The translations under genes and the position numbers were made by a program. Of a stretch of 49,885 nt of DNA, positions 40,665 to 49,855 are shown in pieces. Source of the DNA: Thermaceae bacterium (GTDB lineage: Bacteria; Deinococcota; Deinococci; Deinococcales; Marinithermaceae). Location: assembly GCA_026985615.1 (NCBI GenBank), contig JALSQD010000026.1, positions 1 through 49,885 of the forward strand, read 5' to 3'. Below the pieces are notes generated by a model that searched no databases, was not told where the DNA came from, and worked only from the letters and a program-made list of their open reading frames with translations. Within the stretch, counting starts at the first letter, position 1. Each line of letters opens with the position of its first letter.

Positions 40665-40793
40665 GCCCTCCACCCGGTTAGCCTCAATTTTGGCGACGCG
40701 ATGAGCTGCGCGGTGGCCAGCCTGGCCGGCGAACCGCTGCTCTACGTGGGCGGCGATTTTTCCTAGACCGACGTTCAGCCAGCGCTTTCCTGA
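40665..40793 (+). pseudogene. Remnant of a VapC-type PIN toxin (C-terminal end)
   Basis: One frame reads HPVSLNFGDAMSCAVA, then GEPLLYVGGDFS, TAG, TDVQPALS and TGA. LNFGD...GEPLLYVG.DFS.TDV is the conserved end of VapC PIN-domain ribonucleases. The TAG at 40764 interrupts the motif, and nothing upstream continues the protein (the trp promoter is there). No antitoxin is visible. Its 3' end overlaps the CPBP protease gene on the other strand. Confidence 0.6.
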
Positions 40794-41602
40794 ACTTCCG
40801 GTGGCACCAGGCGCCTCAGATAGAGGTTCGCCAGCGCCAGCACCACGAAGCCGCCCAGGCCGGTGAGGCCCACGAGCAGGTCGTTGGGTTCGGCAAAGGC
40901 GAGCGCGCGCAGGCCGCCCACCGCGTTGAGGCTGCCGTGGAAGAGAGCGGCGGCGAAGATGGCGCCGCCCTTCTCGCGCAGGTAGAGCATCCAGGGGGTA
41001 AGCAAAACGGTAAAGATGACCATGAAGACGACGCCCCACAGCCGGTGCTCGGGGTAGTTGTAACCCAAAAAGTAGACCAGCGGCGCGTGCCACACGCCCC
41101 AAACCACGCCGATTTGCAACGAGGCGGGCCAGAAGCCGAGCGCGCGCGTGCGCTCCCATAGGTAACCGCGCCACATCAGCTCCTCGCCCAACGCGGGCCA
41201 AACGTTCAAGGTCGCGCCGGCGAGCAGGGCCGAGGCGAGCAGCAGCGCCCACAGCGCGGGCTCGGGCCAGGTGGCCACGCCACCGGCCGGGAGGTGCTGG
41301 GTGATGTTCGCAAGCCCTACGTAGCTCCCCAGCGGCAGGCTGGTGACTAGGCTGGCCAGCGCGAGCAGGGCCGGTAGCAGCCAGGCAACCAGCCACCAGC
41401 GGTTCGGCCGACTCCAGATCTGCAGGGTGAGCCCCTCCCGCTGCGCCAGCGCCAGGGCCACCAGGCCTGGGATCCACATGTAGACCACACCGAAGGCGAC
41501 GAACCAGGGGTTCTGGGCGGTGCCCACAGTCAGGTAGTAGGCGGCGAAGAAGGCCCAGCTGAGGGCCAGGGTGATCAGGCTAGCGCGGTCGGCTTTGTTC
41601 AT
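40775..41602 (-). CDS. CPBP family intramembrane glutamic protease
   Basis: A 275-residue membrane protein with about seven to eight helices. The catalytic motifs of CPBP/Abi (Rce1-like) proteases are present: GEELMWRG (Glu140, Glu141, Arg145), VVWGVWHAPLVYF and FHGSLNAVGG. Substrates of bacterial members are mostly unknown. ATG 41602 overlaps the preceding bPH gene by four bases, placing it last in a compact operon. Confidence 0.88.
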   Translation of the reverse strand: MNKADRASLITLALSWAFFAAYYLTVGTAQNPWFVAFGVVYMWIPGLVALALAQREGLTLQIWSRPNRWWLVAWLLPALLALASLVTSLPLGSYVGLANITQHLPAGGVATWPEPALWALLLASALLAGATLNVWPALGEELMWRGYLWERTRALGFWPASLQIGVVWGVWHAPLVYFLGYNYPEHRLWGVVFMVIFTVLLTPWMLYLREKGGAIFAAALFHGSLNAVGGLRALAFAEPNDLLVGLTGLGGFVVLALANLYLRRLVPPEVQESAG

Positions 41603-42117
41603 GACGTTGCCTCCTCGAGCTCGATGCCAAGTGGCTCGAGACAGCGTTCGGGGTCGCAGGGGTTGATGAGCAGTTTTTCGTCGCTCGTGAGTTCCAGCAG
41701 CACGCCCGGGCCGCGTTTGGCGCGGACGAACGCCTGCACCGCGCCCAGCTTGTTCCTGAAGCGGCCTACGTTGTAGCCGGGCAGCTCGGTGCCGTAGAGC
41801 CTGATCCCCAGGCGGTAGCTTACTTTTCGGGCCGCTTTCACGTTGCCACGTTTGACCTCTCGCGTCCCCGCGAAGGTGCGAATGCGCAGTCCGCTCATGC
41901 CGACCTGGTAGCCGAGGCGGCTGGGGGCTGCCCAGACGAAGTAGACGAGCAGCGCATTGCCGACGAGCATGGGGAGAAGGAGCCACCACAGCTCATTCCA
42001 GTCGAGCGCCAGCACGGCCAGCGTGACGCCCGCCAGCGCCAGCGTAAGCGCGAGCGCGAGCACGAACCCCAAACCGCCCACCGGTTCGGGCTCGCACGCT
42101 TTATTTCTGCGGTTCAT
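41599..42117 (-). CDS. Membrane-anchored bacterial PH-domain protein (second copy)
   Basis: A 172-residue protein with two membrane helices at about 17-62, then a bacterial PH-like domain (YQVGMSGLRIRTFAGTREVKRGNVKAARKVSYRLGIRLYG, TELPGYNVGRFRNKLGAVQAFVRAKRGPGVLLEL, KLLINPCDPERCLEPL). Shared motif GYNVGRFRNKLG with the next protein shows tandem duplication. Topology: PH domain in the cytosol. Function is unknown; by position related to the CPBP protease and the SPFH protein. Confidence 0.7.
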   Translation of the reverse strand: MNRRNKACEPEPVGGLGFVLALALTLALAGVTLAVLALDWNELWWLLLPMLVGNALLVYFVWAAPSRLGYQVGMSGLRIRTFAGTREVKRGNVKAARKVSYRLGIRLYGTELPGYNVGRFRNKLGAVQAFVRAKRGPGVLLELTSDEKLLINPCDPERCLEPLGIELEEATS

Positions 42118-42640
42118 CGTCCTCCACCTCGGTTGCGGGCGGCAACAGGCGGCGTAGCCGCTCGCGCAGCAATCCGGACTGCTTGGGGGTGAGCAGCACC
42201 ATCTCGCCGGTGTGCAACAGGAGCAGCAAGCCCTCGCCCGCGGGGCGGCCGGCGTAGGCGGTGAGCTTGCCTAGGCTGCTCTGGAAGCGGCCCACGTAGT
42301 AGCCGGGCAGCGCGGCGCTGCCGCTGCGGCGGCCGAGCGCGTACTCCACCGGTTCGACCGCGCGCAGATTTTCCAGCAGGATGCGCCGCCGGCCGAAGGC
42401 GGTCTGGATCTCTAGTGTTTTGTCCGTCAGCTCGTAGCGGAGGCGAGCGGGCATCCACCACAGCAGCGCGACCGATCCAGCGACCAGCAGGAAGACCCAC
42501 AGCGCCAGCAATGCGGGCCACATGCCCGGCGCGGCGGATACCCGGTAGGTGTAGTAAGCGAGCGCCGACGCCATCGTGAGAAGGGCCAGGGCCCGCAGGT
42601 TGCGTCCGGAAAGGTCGAGGTCGGGCTCAAACGTCTTCAT
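42101..42640 (-). CDS. Membrane-anchored bacterial PH-domain protein (first copy)
   Basis: A 179-residue paralogue of the following gene: two membrane helices at about 15-65, then YELTDKTLEIQTAFGRRRILLENLRAVEPVEYALGRRSG, LPGYYVGRFQSSLGKLTAYA and MVLLTPKQSGLLRERL. The GYYVGRF segment and the LLTPxxx end match bacterial PH (bPH) domains. ATG 42640 overlaps the ribbon-helix-helix gene by 14 bases, and its 3' end overlaps the second copy by 17 bases, so all are coupled. Confidence 0.7.
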   Translation of the reverse strand: MKTFEPDLDLSGRNLRALALLTMASALAYYTYRVSAAPGMWPALLALWVFLLVAGSVALLWWMPARLRYELTDKTLEIQTAFGRRRILLENLRAVEPVEYALGRRSGSAALPGYYVGRFQSSLGKLTAYAGRPAGEGLLLLLHTGEMVLLTPKQSGLLRERLRRLLPPATEVEDDEPQK

Positions 42641-42824
42641 CGCGATCGCGCTGCTCCTCGCTGGGGGTGGCTCCGTCCCCCCGCTTCATACGCCCCGCTT
42701 CCCTTACGGCCTGGGCGAGCAGGTACTCGATCTGGGCGTTGACGCTGCGCAGGTCGTCGGCGGCCCACTTGGCCAGGGCTTCGTAGAGCTTGGGGTCGAG
42801 GCGGAGGAGGAAGCGTTTTTTCAT
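42627..42824 (-). CDS. Ribbon-helix-helix (Arc-type) DNA-binding protein
   Basis: A 65-residue protein beginning MKKRFLLRLDPKLYEALAKWAADDLRSVNAQIEYLLAQAV, the Arc/MetJ ribbon-helix-helix pattern (strand FLLRLD, helices LYEALAKWAADD and SVNAQIEYLLAQAV). Highly charged C-terminus. The start at 42824 is chosen from the family pattern; an earlier start at 42875 would translate the heptamer repeats. It may regulate its own operon through the palindrome at 43839. Confidence 0.8.
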   Translation of the reverse strand: MKKRFLLRLDPKLYEALAKWAADDLRSVNAQIEYLLAQAVREAGRMKRGDGATPSEEQRDRDEDV

Positions 42825-42836
42825 GGCTACGCTGTG

Positions 42837-42907
42837 TGCGGTGCGTGGTTCGTGGTACGCGGTGTGATTAACCATTTACCACGCACTACGCACCACGTAC
42901 CACGTAC
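42837..42907. repeat. Inverted arrays of heptamer repeats
   Basis: Left arm: four seven-base units of the type CGTGGTA/CGTGGTT/CGCGGTG (42837-42864). Right arm: TACCACG, CACTACG, CACCACG, TACCACG (42877-42904), the reverse complement family. The arms can form a long imperfect hairpin with a loop of about 12 bases between the SPFH and ribbon-helix-helix genes. Confidence 0.75.
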
Positions 42908-42936
42908 AAAAGCGCCGTCTACCGTCACCTGCCTGC

Positions 42937-43821
42937 TCACCCGTATAGCGTACCCGTATTGATGATCGGACTCGCCGACTGCTCGCCGGTCAGGACGACC
43001 ATGAGGTTGTTGACCATGGCGGCCTTCTTCTCTTCGTCGAGTTTGACCACGTTTTCCCGCTCCAGGTGCTCGAGCGCCTGCTGCACCATCCCCACCGCCG
43101 CGTCCACGATGAGGCGCCGGGCGGAGATGACCGCTTGGGCCTGCTGGCGCCGCAGCATCGCCTGGGCGATCTCGGGCGCGTAGGCGAGGTGGCTGATGCG
43201 GGCTTCGAGCACCTTCACCCCGGCCACCTTGAGCCTTTCCTGCACTTCCTCGGTGAGCGCCCGGGCCACCGCGTCGGGGCTGCCGCGCAGCGAGAGCTCG
43301 TGTTCCTCGGCGTCGTAGGGGTAGCGGCTGGCCAGGGCCCGGATGGCCGTTTCTACCTGCACCCGGACGAACTCCTCGTAGTCGTCCACGTCGAAGACGG
43401 CCTTGGCGGTGTCCACCACCTGCCAGACGACCACCGTGCCGATCTCGATGGGGTTGCCATGGCGGTCGTTGACCTTGAGCACGTCGGAGTTGAAGTTGCG
43501 CACCCGCAGGCTGACGGCCACCTTGCCGGTGAAGGGGTTGGCCCACCAGAAACCGTCGTCGCGCACGCTGCCGGTGTACTTGCCGAAGAATACGAGCACC
43601 TTGGCTTGGTTGGGTTGGACCGTGAAGAAGCCCGGCAAGAGGATCAGGAAGGCGACAAAGGCCAGTACGCCCCAGACGAGCGCGCCCCAGTCGGTGCGCA
43701 GGCCCAGCACGGAGAAGAAGCGCCAGCCTTCCCAGGCACTAAAGGCCAGGAGCGCGAGCGCGACGACGAGCATGGCAAAGCCGTTGATCTTGAACGCCGA
43801 TTTTTCGGCCACCTGTTTCAT
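42937..43821 (-). CDS. SPFH/Band 7 (slipin-like) membrane protein
   Basis: A 294-residue protein with two membrane helices at about 14-35 and 45-67, then an SPFH/Band 7 domain (FTVQPNQAKVLVFFGKYTGSVRDDGFWW, LRVRNFNSDVLKVNDRHGNPIEIGTVVVWQVVD, YEEFVRVQVETAIRALASRYPYD, GVKVLEARISHLAYAPEIAQAMLRRQQAQA) and a helical C-terminus. Such proteins scaffold membrane microdomains or hold proteases. The start ATG 43821 follows AGGAGGTGAGG; longer frames upstream are not coding. Head of the operon ending with CPBP. Confidence 0.88.
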   Translation of the reverse strand: MKQVAEKSAFKINGFAMLVVALALLAFSAWEGWRFFSVLGLRTDWGALVWGVLAFVAFLILLPGFFTVQPNQAKVLVFFGKYTGSVRDDGFWWANPFTGKVAVSLRVRNFNSDVLKVNDRHGNPIEIGTVVVWQVVDTAKAVFDVDDYEEFVRVQVETAIRALASRYPYDAEEHELSLRGSPDAVARALTEEVQERLKVAGVKVLEARISHLAYAPEIAQAMLRRQQAQAVISARRLIVDAAVGMVQQALEHLERENVVKLDEEKKAAMVNNLMVVLTGEQSASPIINTGTLYG

Positions 43822-43838
43822 CCTCACCTCCTGATGTC

Positions 43839-43860
43839 GGTATGATATCATATTGATACC
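43839..43860 (-). promoter_or_regulatory. Overlapping palindromes in the SPFH operon promoter
   Basis: ATGATATCAT (43842-43851) is a perfect 10-base palindrome and TATCA-TAT-TGATA (43846-43858) a 5-3-5 dyad; both are framed by GGTAT and ATACC. They overlap the likely -10 region, 17 or more bases upstream of the ribosome-binding site. A ribbon-helix-helix operator is a plausible reading. Confidence 0.5.
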
Positions 43861-43915
43861 GCACGGGCGCAAGAACGGGGTGGCGTGCGTCTTGGGGGCT
43901 TGCTGCGGCGCCGCG

Positions 43916-43921
43916 TATAAT
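43916..43921 (+). promoter_or_regulatory. -10 box of a leaderless promoter (GNAT gene)
   Basis: Perfect TATAAT followed by five bases and then ATG 43927. There is no room for a leader with a ribosome-binding site. Confidence 0.6.
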
Positions 43922-43926
43922 GAGCC

Positions 43927-44469
43927 ATGCTTCGCGAAGACCTGGGCGGAGGGCTCGAGCTCTCCCTGGCCGTGCCCCAGCAGGCCGAGGCCCTCTACGC
44001 ACTCGTCGACCGCAACCGCGACCACCTGCGGCGCTGGCTGCCCTTCGTGGACGCGACCCGGAGCCCCGACGATGCCCGTGCCTTCCTCGAAGGCCAGCTG
44101 CGCGGCCTGATCGAGGGTCGGTCGCTCACCGCCGCCCTTTTCTTCCGCGGCGAGCTCGTTGGCCTGGCGAGCCTCAACCGCATCGATCCGGTGAACCGCA
44201 CGACCGCCATCGGCTACTGGATCGACGAGGCGGCCTCCGGCCAGGGCCTCGTCACCCGGGCGGTGCGGCGCCTGATCGACCTGGCCTTCCAGCACTTCCC
44301 CGTCGACCGCGTCGAGATCCACTGTGCGCCGGACAACGTGCCCAGCTGCAAGATCCCCGAACGGCTGGGCTTTACCCGCGAGGCGGTGCTGCGCCGGGCG
44401 CTGCGCGCCCACGAGTTCGTGGACGACCGGGTGGTCTGGGGGCTCTTGCGCGAGGAGTGGCCAGGCTAG
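43927..44469 (+). CDS. GNAT N-acetyltransferase, RimL-like
   Basis: A 180-residue acetyl-CoA-dependent acetyltransferase. RNRDHLRRWLPFVDATRSPDDARAFL at the N-terminal side, GLASLNRIDPVNRTTAIGYWIDEAASGQGLVTRAVRRLIDLAF as motif A (acetyl-CoA binding), and PDNVPSCKIPERLGFTREAVLR are typical of the RimL/RimJ subfamily that acetylates ribosomal proteins or small amines. The substrate is not determinable. Its stop overlaps the convergent truB stop by four bases. Confidence 0.88.
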   Translation: MLREDLGGGLELSLAVPQQAEALYALVDRNRDHLRRWLPFVDATRSPDDARAFLEGQLRGLIEGRSLTAALFFRGELVGLASLNRIDPVNRTTAIGYWIDEAASGQGLVTRAVRRLIDLAFQHFPVDRVEIHCAPDNVPSCKIPERLGFTREAVLRRALRAHEFVDDRVVWGLLREEWPG

Positions 44470-45401
44470 TCGCCGGGCCGGAAGACCCGCCGCACCTTGA
44501 GCTTGAAGCCGTCGCCCTCGGCCACGGCCACGAGCTGGCCCTGACGGTCGGTGAGGGCGACCAGGCCGCGGGCGGGGATGGGCAGGGGCACGCCTTCGAG
44601 TACCCGCCGCACCTCGGTGTGGTCGAGCTCGACGGCGGGGAAGGGCAGCACCTCGGATGGGGCCAGCGGCCGCGCCTCGGCCAGGCGTTCCGCCGGGACC
44701 GTCTGACCTAGGTCCACCCGCCCTACCCGCGTGCGCACCAGTCCGCTCAGGAAGGCGCCCGTACCCAGGGCCTCGCCCAGGTCTCGGGCAAAGGCGCGCA
44801 CGTAGGTGCCCGAACCCACCACCAGCCGCACCACCGCGGTGGGCAGCGGCGCGAGCACCGGCGGCAGCTCCACCGCCTGCCCGCGCGGGTTGGGCCGCCA
44901 GCCCTCGGCCCCGGGGGCGATGCGCAGCGGCTGGGGGCGCTCTTGTAGGGTCAGCAGTTCTACCTGGTGGTAGCGCACGGGCCGGGGCTCGAGCGCCAGG
45001 GCCTCACCCCTGCGGGCCGCCTCGTACGCCTTGACCCCGCCCACCTTGACGGCCGAAAAGGCTGGGGGCACCTGCTCTTTCAGCTCCAGGAAACCCGCCA
45101 GGGCCCGCTTCAGCGCCGCCTCGTCAGGCTCCCAGGGCGCTGCCGGCTCGAGCGGCCCCTCAGCGTCCAGCGTGGGCGTGGTTGCCCCGAAGCTGATCCA
45201 GGCCAGGTACTCCTTGTCCTCGCCGGTCAGAAAGGGCACGATCTTGGTGTGCGAGCCGGTAGCCAGCACCAAGACCCCCGTCGCTAGTGGGTCGAGGGTG
45301 CCGGTGTGCCCCACCTTCTTGGTGCCCAGGGTGCGCCGCGCGACCTCCACCACGTCGTGCGAGGTCGCACCCAGGGGTTTGTAGACGGCGTAGATGGCCA
45401 C
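44466..45401 (-). CDS. truB: tRNA pseudouridine-55 synthase TruB
   Basis: A 311-residue enzyme making pseudouridine 55 in the T-loop of tRNA. Catalytic Asp37 is in VGHTGTLDPLATGVL; KEYLAWISFGATTPTLDAEG and GSGTYVRAFARDLGEALGTGAFL follow; the C-terminal PUA-like region starts around residue 240. GTG start at 45401, nine bases after a TACAAT box (45411-45416), with no ribosome-binding site. Divergent from the RsuA/RluB-type gene. Confidence 0.94.
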   Translation of the reverse strand: MAIYAVYKPLGATSHDVVEVARRTLGTKKVGHTGTLDPLATGVLVLATGSHTKIVPFLTGEDKEYLAWISFGATTPTLDAEGPLEPAAPWEPDEAALKRALAGFLELKEQVPPAFSAVKVGGVKAYEAARRGEALALEPRPVRYHQVELLTLQERPQPLRIAPGAEGWRPNPRGQAVELPPVLAPLPTAVVRLVVGSGTYVRAFARDLGEALGTGAFLSGLVRTRVGRVDLGQTVPAERLAEARPLAPSEVLPFPAVELDHTEVRRVLEGVPLPIPARGLVALTDRQGQLVAVAEGDGFKLKVRRVFRPGD

Positions 45402-45467
45402 AGCACACGGATTGTATCACCGCGCTTTGCTGTTCAAAACGCGAGCGCTGGGGCAGAATGAAAAAGT

Positions 45468-46187
45468 ATGGAAGGGATCCGCCTGCAAAAGTACCTGGCC
45501 CTCGCCGGGGCCGCGCCCAGCCGGCGCAAGGCCGAGGAGCTGATCCGCGCCGGCCGCGTCACCGTCAACGGCGAGGTGGCCACGCTGGGCATGCGGGTCT
45601 ACCCCGGCGACGAGGTGCGCGTGAACGGGCGGGTCGTGCGGCCCCCCGAGCGCCGCGTGGTGCTTGCGCTCCACAAGCCCAGGGGATACGAGACCACCCG
45701 CAAGAGCCGCTCGGGTGCGCCCACGGTCTACGAGCTACTGCCCGACGTGCCGGGGCTGCACCCCGTGGGCCGGCTCGACCGCGACTCGGAGGGGCTCTTG
45801 CTCTTCACCAACGACGGTGCGCTCACCCAGCGCCTCACCCACCCGCGCTACGGCGTCAAGAAGGTCTACCGCGTCTGGAGCAAGAAGGGCACGCCCCCGG
45901 CCGATCTGCTGCGGCAGCTCGAGCGCGGCGTCACCCTCAAGTCGGGCGTGCGGGTCCAGGCGCTCAAGGCCCGGCCCAAGGATGGCGGCGCGGTCATCAC
46001 CCTGACTGAGGGCAAGAAGCGCGAGGTGCGCCACATGATGGCCGCCATCGGCTACCCCGTCGAGCGGCTCGTGCGGGTCAAGATGGGGCCCATCCGCCTG
46101 GGCGGGCAGAAGCCCGGCACCTGGCGCGAACTCAGCGAGGCCGAGCAAAAAGCGCTCGACCGGGCCGCCTTCGGGCCCGACGCCTAG
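45468..46187 (+). CDS. RsuA/RluB/RluE-type pseudouridine synthase
   Basis: A 239-residue enzyme with an S4 RNA-binding domain at 1-60 (RLQKYLALAGAAPSRRKAEELIRAGRVTVNG) and the catalytic domain with GRLDRDSEGLLLFTNDG (catalytic Asp) and KKREVRHMMAAIGYPVERLVRVKMGPI. Family members modify one position of 16S or 23S rRNA; RluB is the most common in this phylum but the target cannot be read off. ATG 45468 lies eight bases after CAGAAT. Confidence 0.9.
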   Translation: MEGIRLQKYLALAGAAPSRRKAEELIRAGRVTVNGEVATLGMRVYPGDEVRVNGRVVRPPERRVVLALHKPRGYETTRKSRSGAPTVYELLPDVPGLHPVGRLDRDSEGLLLFTNDGALTQRLTHPRYGVKKVYRVWSKKGTPPADLLRQLERGVTLKSGVRVQALKARPKDGGAVITLTEGKKREVRHMMAAIGYPVERLVRVKMGPIRLGGQKPGTWRELSEAEQKALDRAAFGPDA

Positions 46188-46236
46188 CAGCTGCGAACGC
46201 TTCGCATTCCTAAAACACCAAGAAATCCGACCGGAA

Positions 46237-46266
46237 TTGACAGGATTGAAGCGCCGCCCCTAGAAT
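46237..46266 (+). promoter_or_regulatory. feo operon promoter
   Basis: TTGACA (46237-46242), an 18-base spacer and TAGAAT (46261-46266). The feoA ATG follows eight bases later, so the feo mRNA is probably leaderless. No convincing Fur box was seen around it. Confidence 0.7.
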
Positions 46267-46274
46267 GGCGGTGC

Positions 46275-46499
46275 ATGCGATGGCTCGCCGACCTTCCCGA
46301 GGACACGACCGCGCGCATCCGCGCCCTCAAGGCCCCGCCATCCCTGCGCCGCCGGCTCATGGCGCTGGGGGTGCGCCCGGGGGCCGAGGTGCGGGTGGTG
46401 CGGCGCGCCCCGCTGGGCGACCCGATGGAGATCGCCGTGGGTGATACCCTCATCGCCATTCGTCACGCCGAGGCCGCGGGCGTGGAGTTGGAGGGTTAG
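46275..46499 (+). CDS. feoA: Ferrous iron transport protein FeoA
   Basis: A 74-residue SH3-like protein. LRRRLMALGVRPGAEVRVVRRAPLGDPMEIAVGDTLIAIRHAEA is the complete FeoA fold, interacting with the cytosolic domain of FeoB. ATG 46275 follows the promoter directly; two bases separate its stop from feoB. Confidence 0.93.
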   Translation: MRWLADLPEDTTARIRALKAPPSLRRRLMALGVRPGAEVRVVRRAPLGDPMEIAVGDTLIAIRHAEAAGVELEG

Positions 46500-46501
46500 C
46501 C

Positions 46502-48622
<2,121 letters not shown>

Positions 48623-48623
48623 G

Positions 48624-48899
48624 GTGCTGCGCCGGGTCCTGGCCGAGCTGGAACGCCCGCAGACGCTGGCGCAGGTGGCCGCGCGCGTCGGCGTCGAGCC
48701 GGGCGTGCTCTGGGGGATGCTCGAAACGCTGGAGCGACGGGGGTACGTAGGGCTCGCCTATTCCGAGAGCGCGGCCTGCGGAACCGTGTGCGCCGCGTGC
48801 AGCCTGAAAAACCTCTGCCCCGCGGTGGACAGCGAGGTTCCGCCGCCCACACCGGTCTGGCGGCTGACCGCCAAAGGGCGCCGCTTTCTAAGCGAGTAG
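48624..48899 (+). CDS. FeoC-like winged-helix protein with Cys cluster
   Basis: A 91-residue protein: winged-helix region MLRRVLAELERPQTLAQVAARVGVEPGVLWGMLETLERRGYV and then CGTVCAACSLKNLC, with Cys52, 56, 59 and 65 (C-x3-C-x2-C-x5-C). FeoC proteins have this order, and the cysteines can hold an Fe-S cluster or metal that senses iron or oxygen. The tail PVWRLTAKGRRFL resumes the winged-helix pattern. GTG start at 48624, one base after feoB. Confidence 0.85.
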   Translation: MLRRVLAELERPQTLAQVAARVGVEPGVLWGMLETLERRGYVGLAYSESAACGTVCAACSLKNLCPAVDSEVPPPTPVWRLTAKGRRFLSE

Positions 48900-49547
48900 C
48901 TCCTCGAGCGCCCGCGCGAGCGTCTTAAGGGCGCCCTCGACGTTCCAGCGGGTCTTGTCGCGCACGCCGGCCTCATTGGAGACCGCCCGCAGCTCGGCCC
49001 AGGGCACGCCGAACCACAGCGCCGTCTGGGCCACCGCCGCCCCTTCCATGTTCTCCAGCGCCGCGCCCCAGCGCCGCGCCCACTCTGCGGCCTCCTCGCG
49101 GGTCTCGCTCACCGTGTCGCGGGTGAGGAAGGTGGTGGGCGAAAGCCCCAGGCGGCTGTAGAGCTCGGCCGTCCAGATGGGATCGGCGGGCAGGTGGTTG
49201 TAGAGCCGGCGCCCCTCGAACTCCAGCGCCGGCCGGCCCAACGCCTCGAGTCCGCCCACGGTGCCCAGGTCGGCCTGGATCTCCTGGGCGGCCAGGGCCG
49301 CCTCGCCCACGCGCAGCCCCGATCCCGGGTAGGCCCCGGCGATACCCACCAGCAGGATGCGGTCCACCTCGGGCCGCTCGTGCAGGTAGGCGGCCAGCGT
49401 CATGGCGGCGTTGACCTTGCCCAGGCCGAGCTCGAGCGCGCTCCAGCCCTCACCCGCCAGCCGCTCGCGCCCCCGCCACAGCTCACGCCCGCGGGCGCGC
49501 TCGCGCAGGAAGGCGCCCTCGCCAGGAGTGGGGTAGAGGATCAGCAT
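48888..49547 (-). CDS. mqnB: Futalosine hydrolase MqnB
   Basis: A 219-residue nucleosidase of the MTA/SAH nucleosidase family. It starts MLILYPTPGEGAFL, with LELGLGKVNAAMTLAAYL, LLVGIAGAYPGSGLRVGE and catalytic ALENMEGAAVAQTAL. The pattern fits futalosine hydrolase of the menaquinone (futalosine) pathway, also used by Thermus; MTA/SAH nucleosidase is the alternative. The start 49547 is chosen because it overlaps the upstream small gene by one base; an earlier GTG is out of family. Its 3' end overlaps the FeoC gene by 12 bases. Confidence 0.8.
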   Translation of the reverse strand: MLILYPTPGEGAFLRERARGRELWRGRERLAGEGWSALELGLGKVNAAMTLAAYLHERPEVDRILLVGIAGAYPGSGLRVGEAALAAQEIQADLGTVGGLEALGRPALEFEGRRLYNHLPADPIWTAELYSRLGLSPTTFLTRDTVSETREEAAEWARRWGAALENMEGAAVAQTALWFGVPWAELRAVSNEAGVRDKTRWNVEGALKTLARALEELLA

Positions 49548-49753
49548 CAGGTGTCCTGCTCGCGGTAGGTCGCGATGTTCTCGAGCATGTACACGGCGTC
49601 TTCCTCGGACCACTCGCGGCCCATGTCGTCGCGCAGGGCACCGTCAGGCCAGGCGTAGAGGCTGCACTTGCTGTTGCCGTCCACGCGCACGGCCTGCCCC
49701 AGTTCGCGGGCCCGGGCGCGCGCCGCCTCGATCTTCGCCTTCGCATCCTCCAC
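49547..49753 (-). CDS. Small conserved protein of unknown function
   Basis: A 68-residue protein, MEDAKAKIEAARARARELGQ at the start (a helix rich in Ala, Arg and Glu), then SKCSLYAWPDGALRDDMGREWSEEDAVYMLENIATY. It has one Cys and no membrane segment. I do not recognise a family. It is translationally coupled to mqnB (stop and start share a base), so it may act with it or merely be co-transcribed. Confidence 0.55.
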   Translation of the reverse strand: MEDAKAKIEAARARARELGQAVRVDGNSKCSLYAWPDGALRDDMGREWSEEDAVYMLENIATYREQDT

Positions 49754-49819
49754 CCGCTCAGGCTACCAAACCCGCGAATGAACCCGGACAGACACATGTG
49801 AGACCGAATCGATAAGAAT

Positions 49820-49853
49820 GTGGGGACCACTCCAGGAGAGAGGAGGTCCCCAC
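49820..49853 (+). promoter_or_regulatory. Inverted repeat enclosing a ribosome-binding site at the right edge
   Basis: GTGGGGACC (49820-49828) and GGTCCCCAC (49845-49853) pair perfectly; the loop and start of the right arm contain GGAGAGAGGAGG, the ribosome-binding site for ATG 49856. Sequestering hairpins of this kind are common in front of transposase genes. Confidence 0.5.
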
Positions 49854-49855
49854 GG

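Noticed and set aside
42937..44412. A longer SPFH protein starting at 44412
   Set aside because: The extension is antisense to the GNAT gene and crosses the SPFH promoter palindrome and ribosome-binding site.
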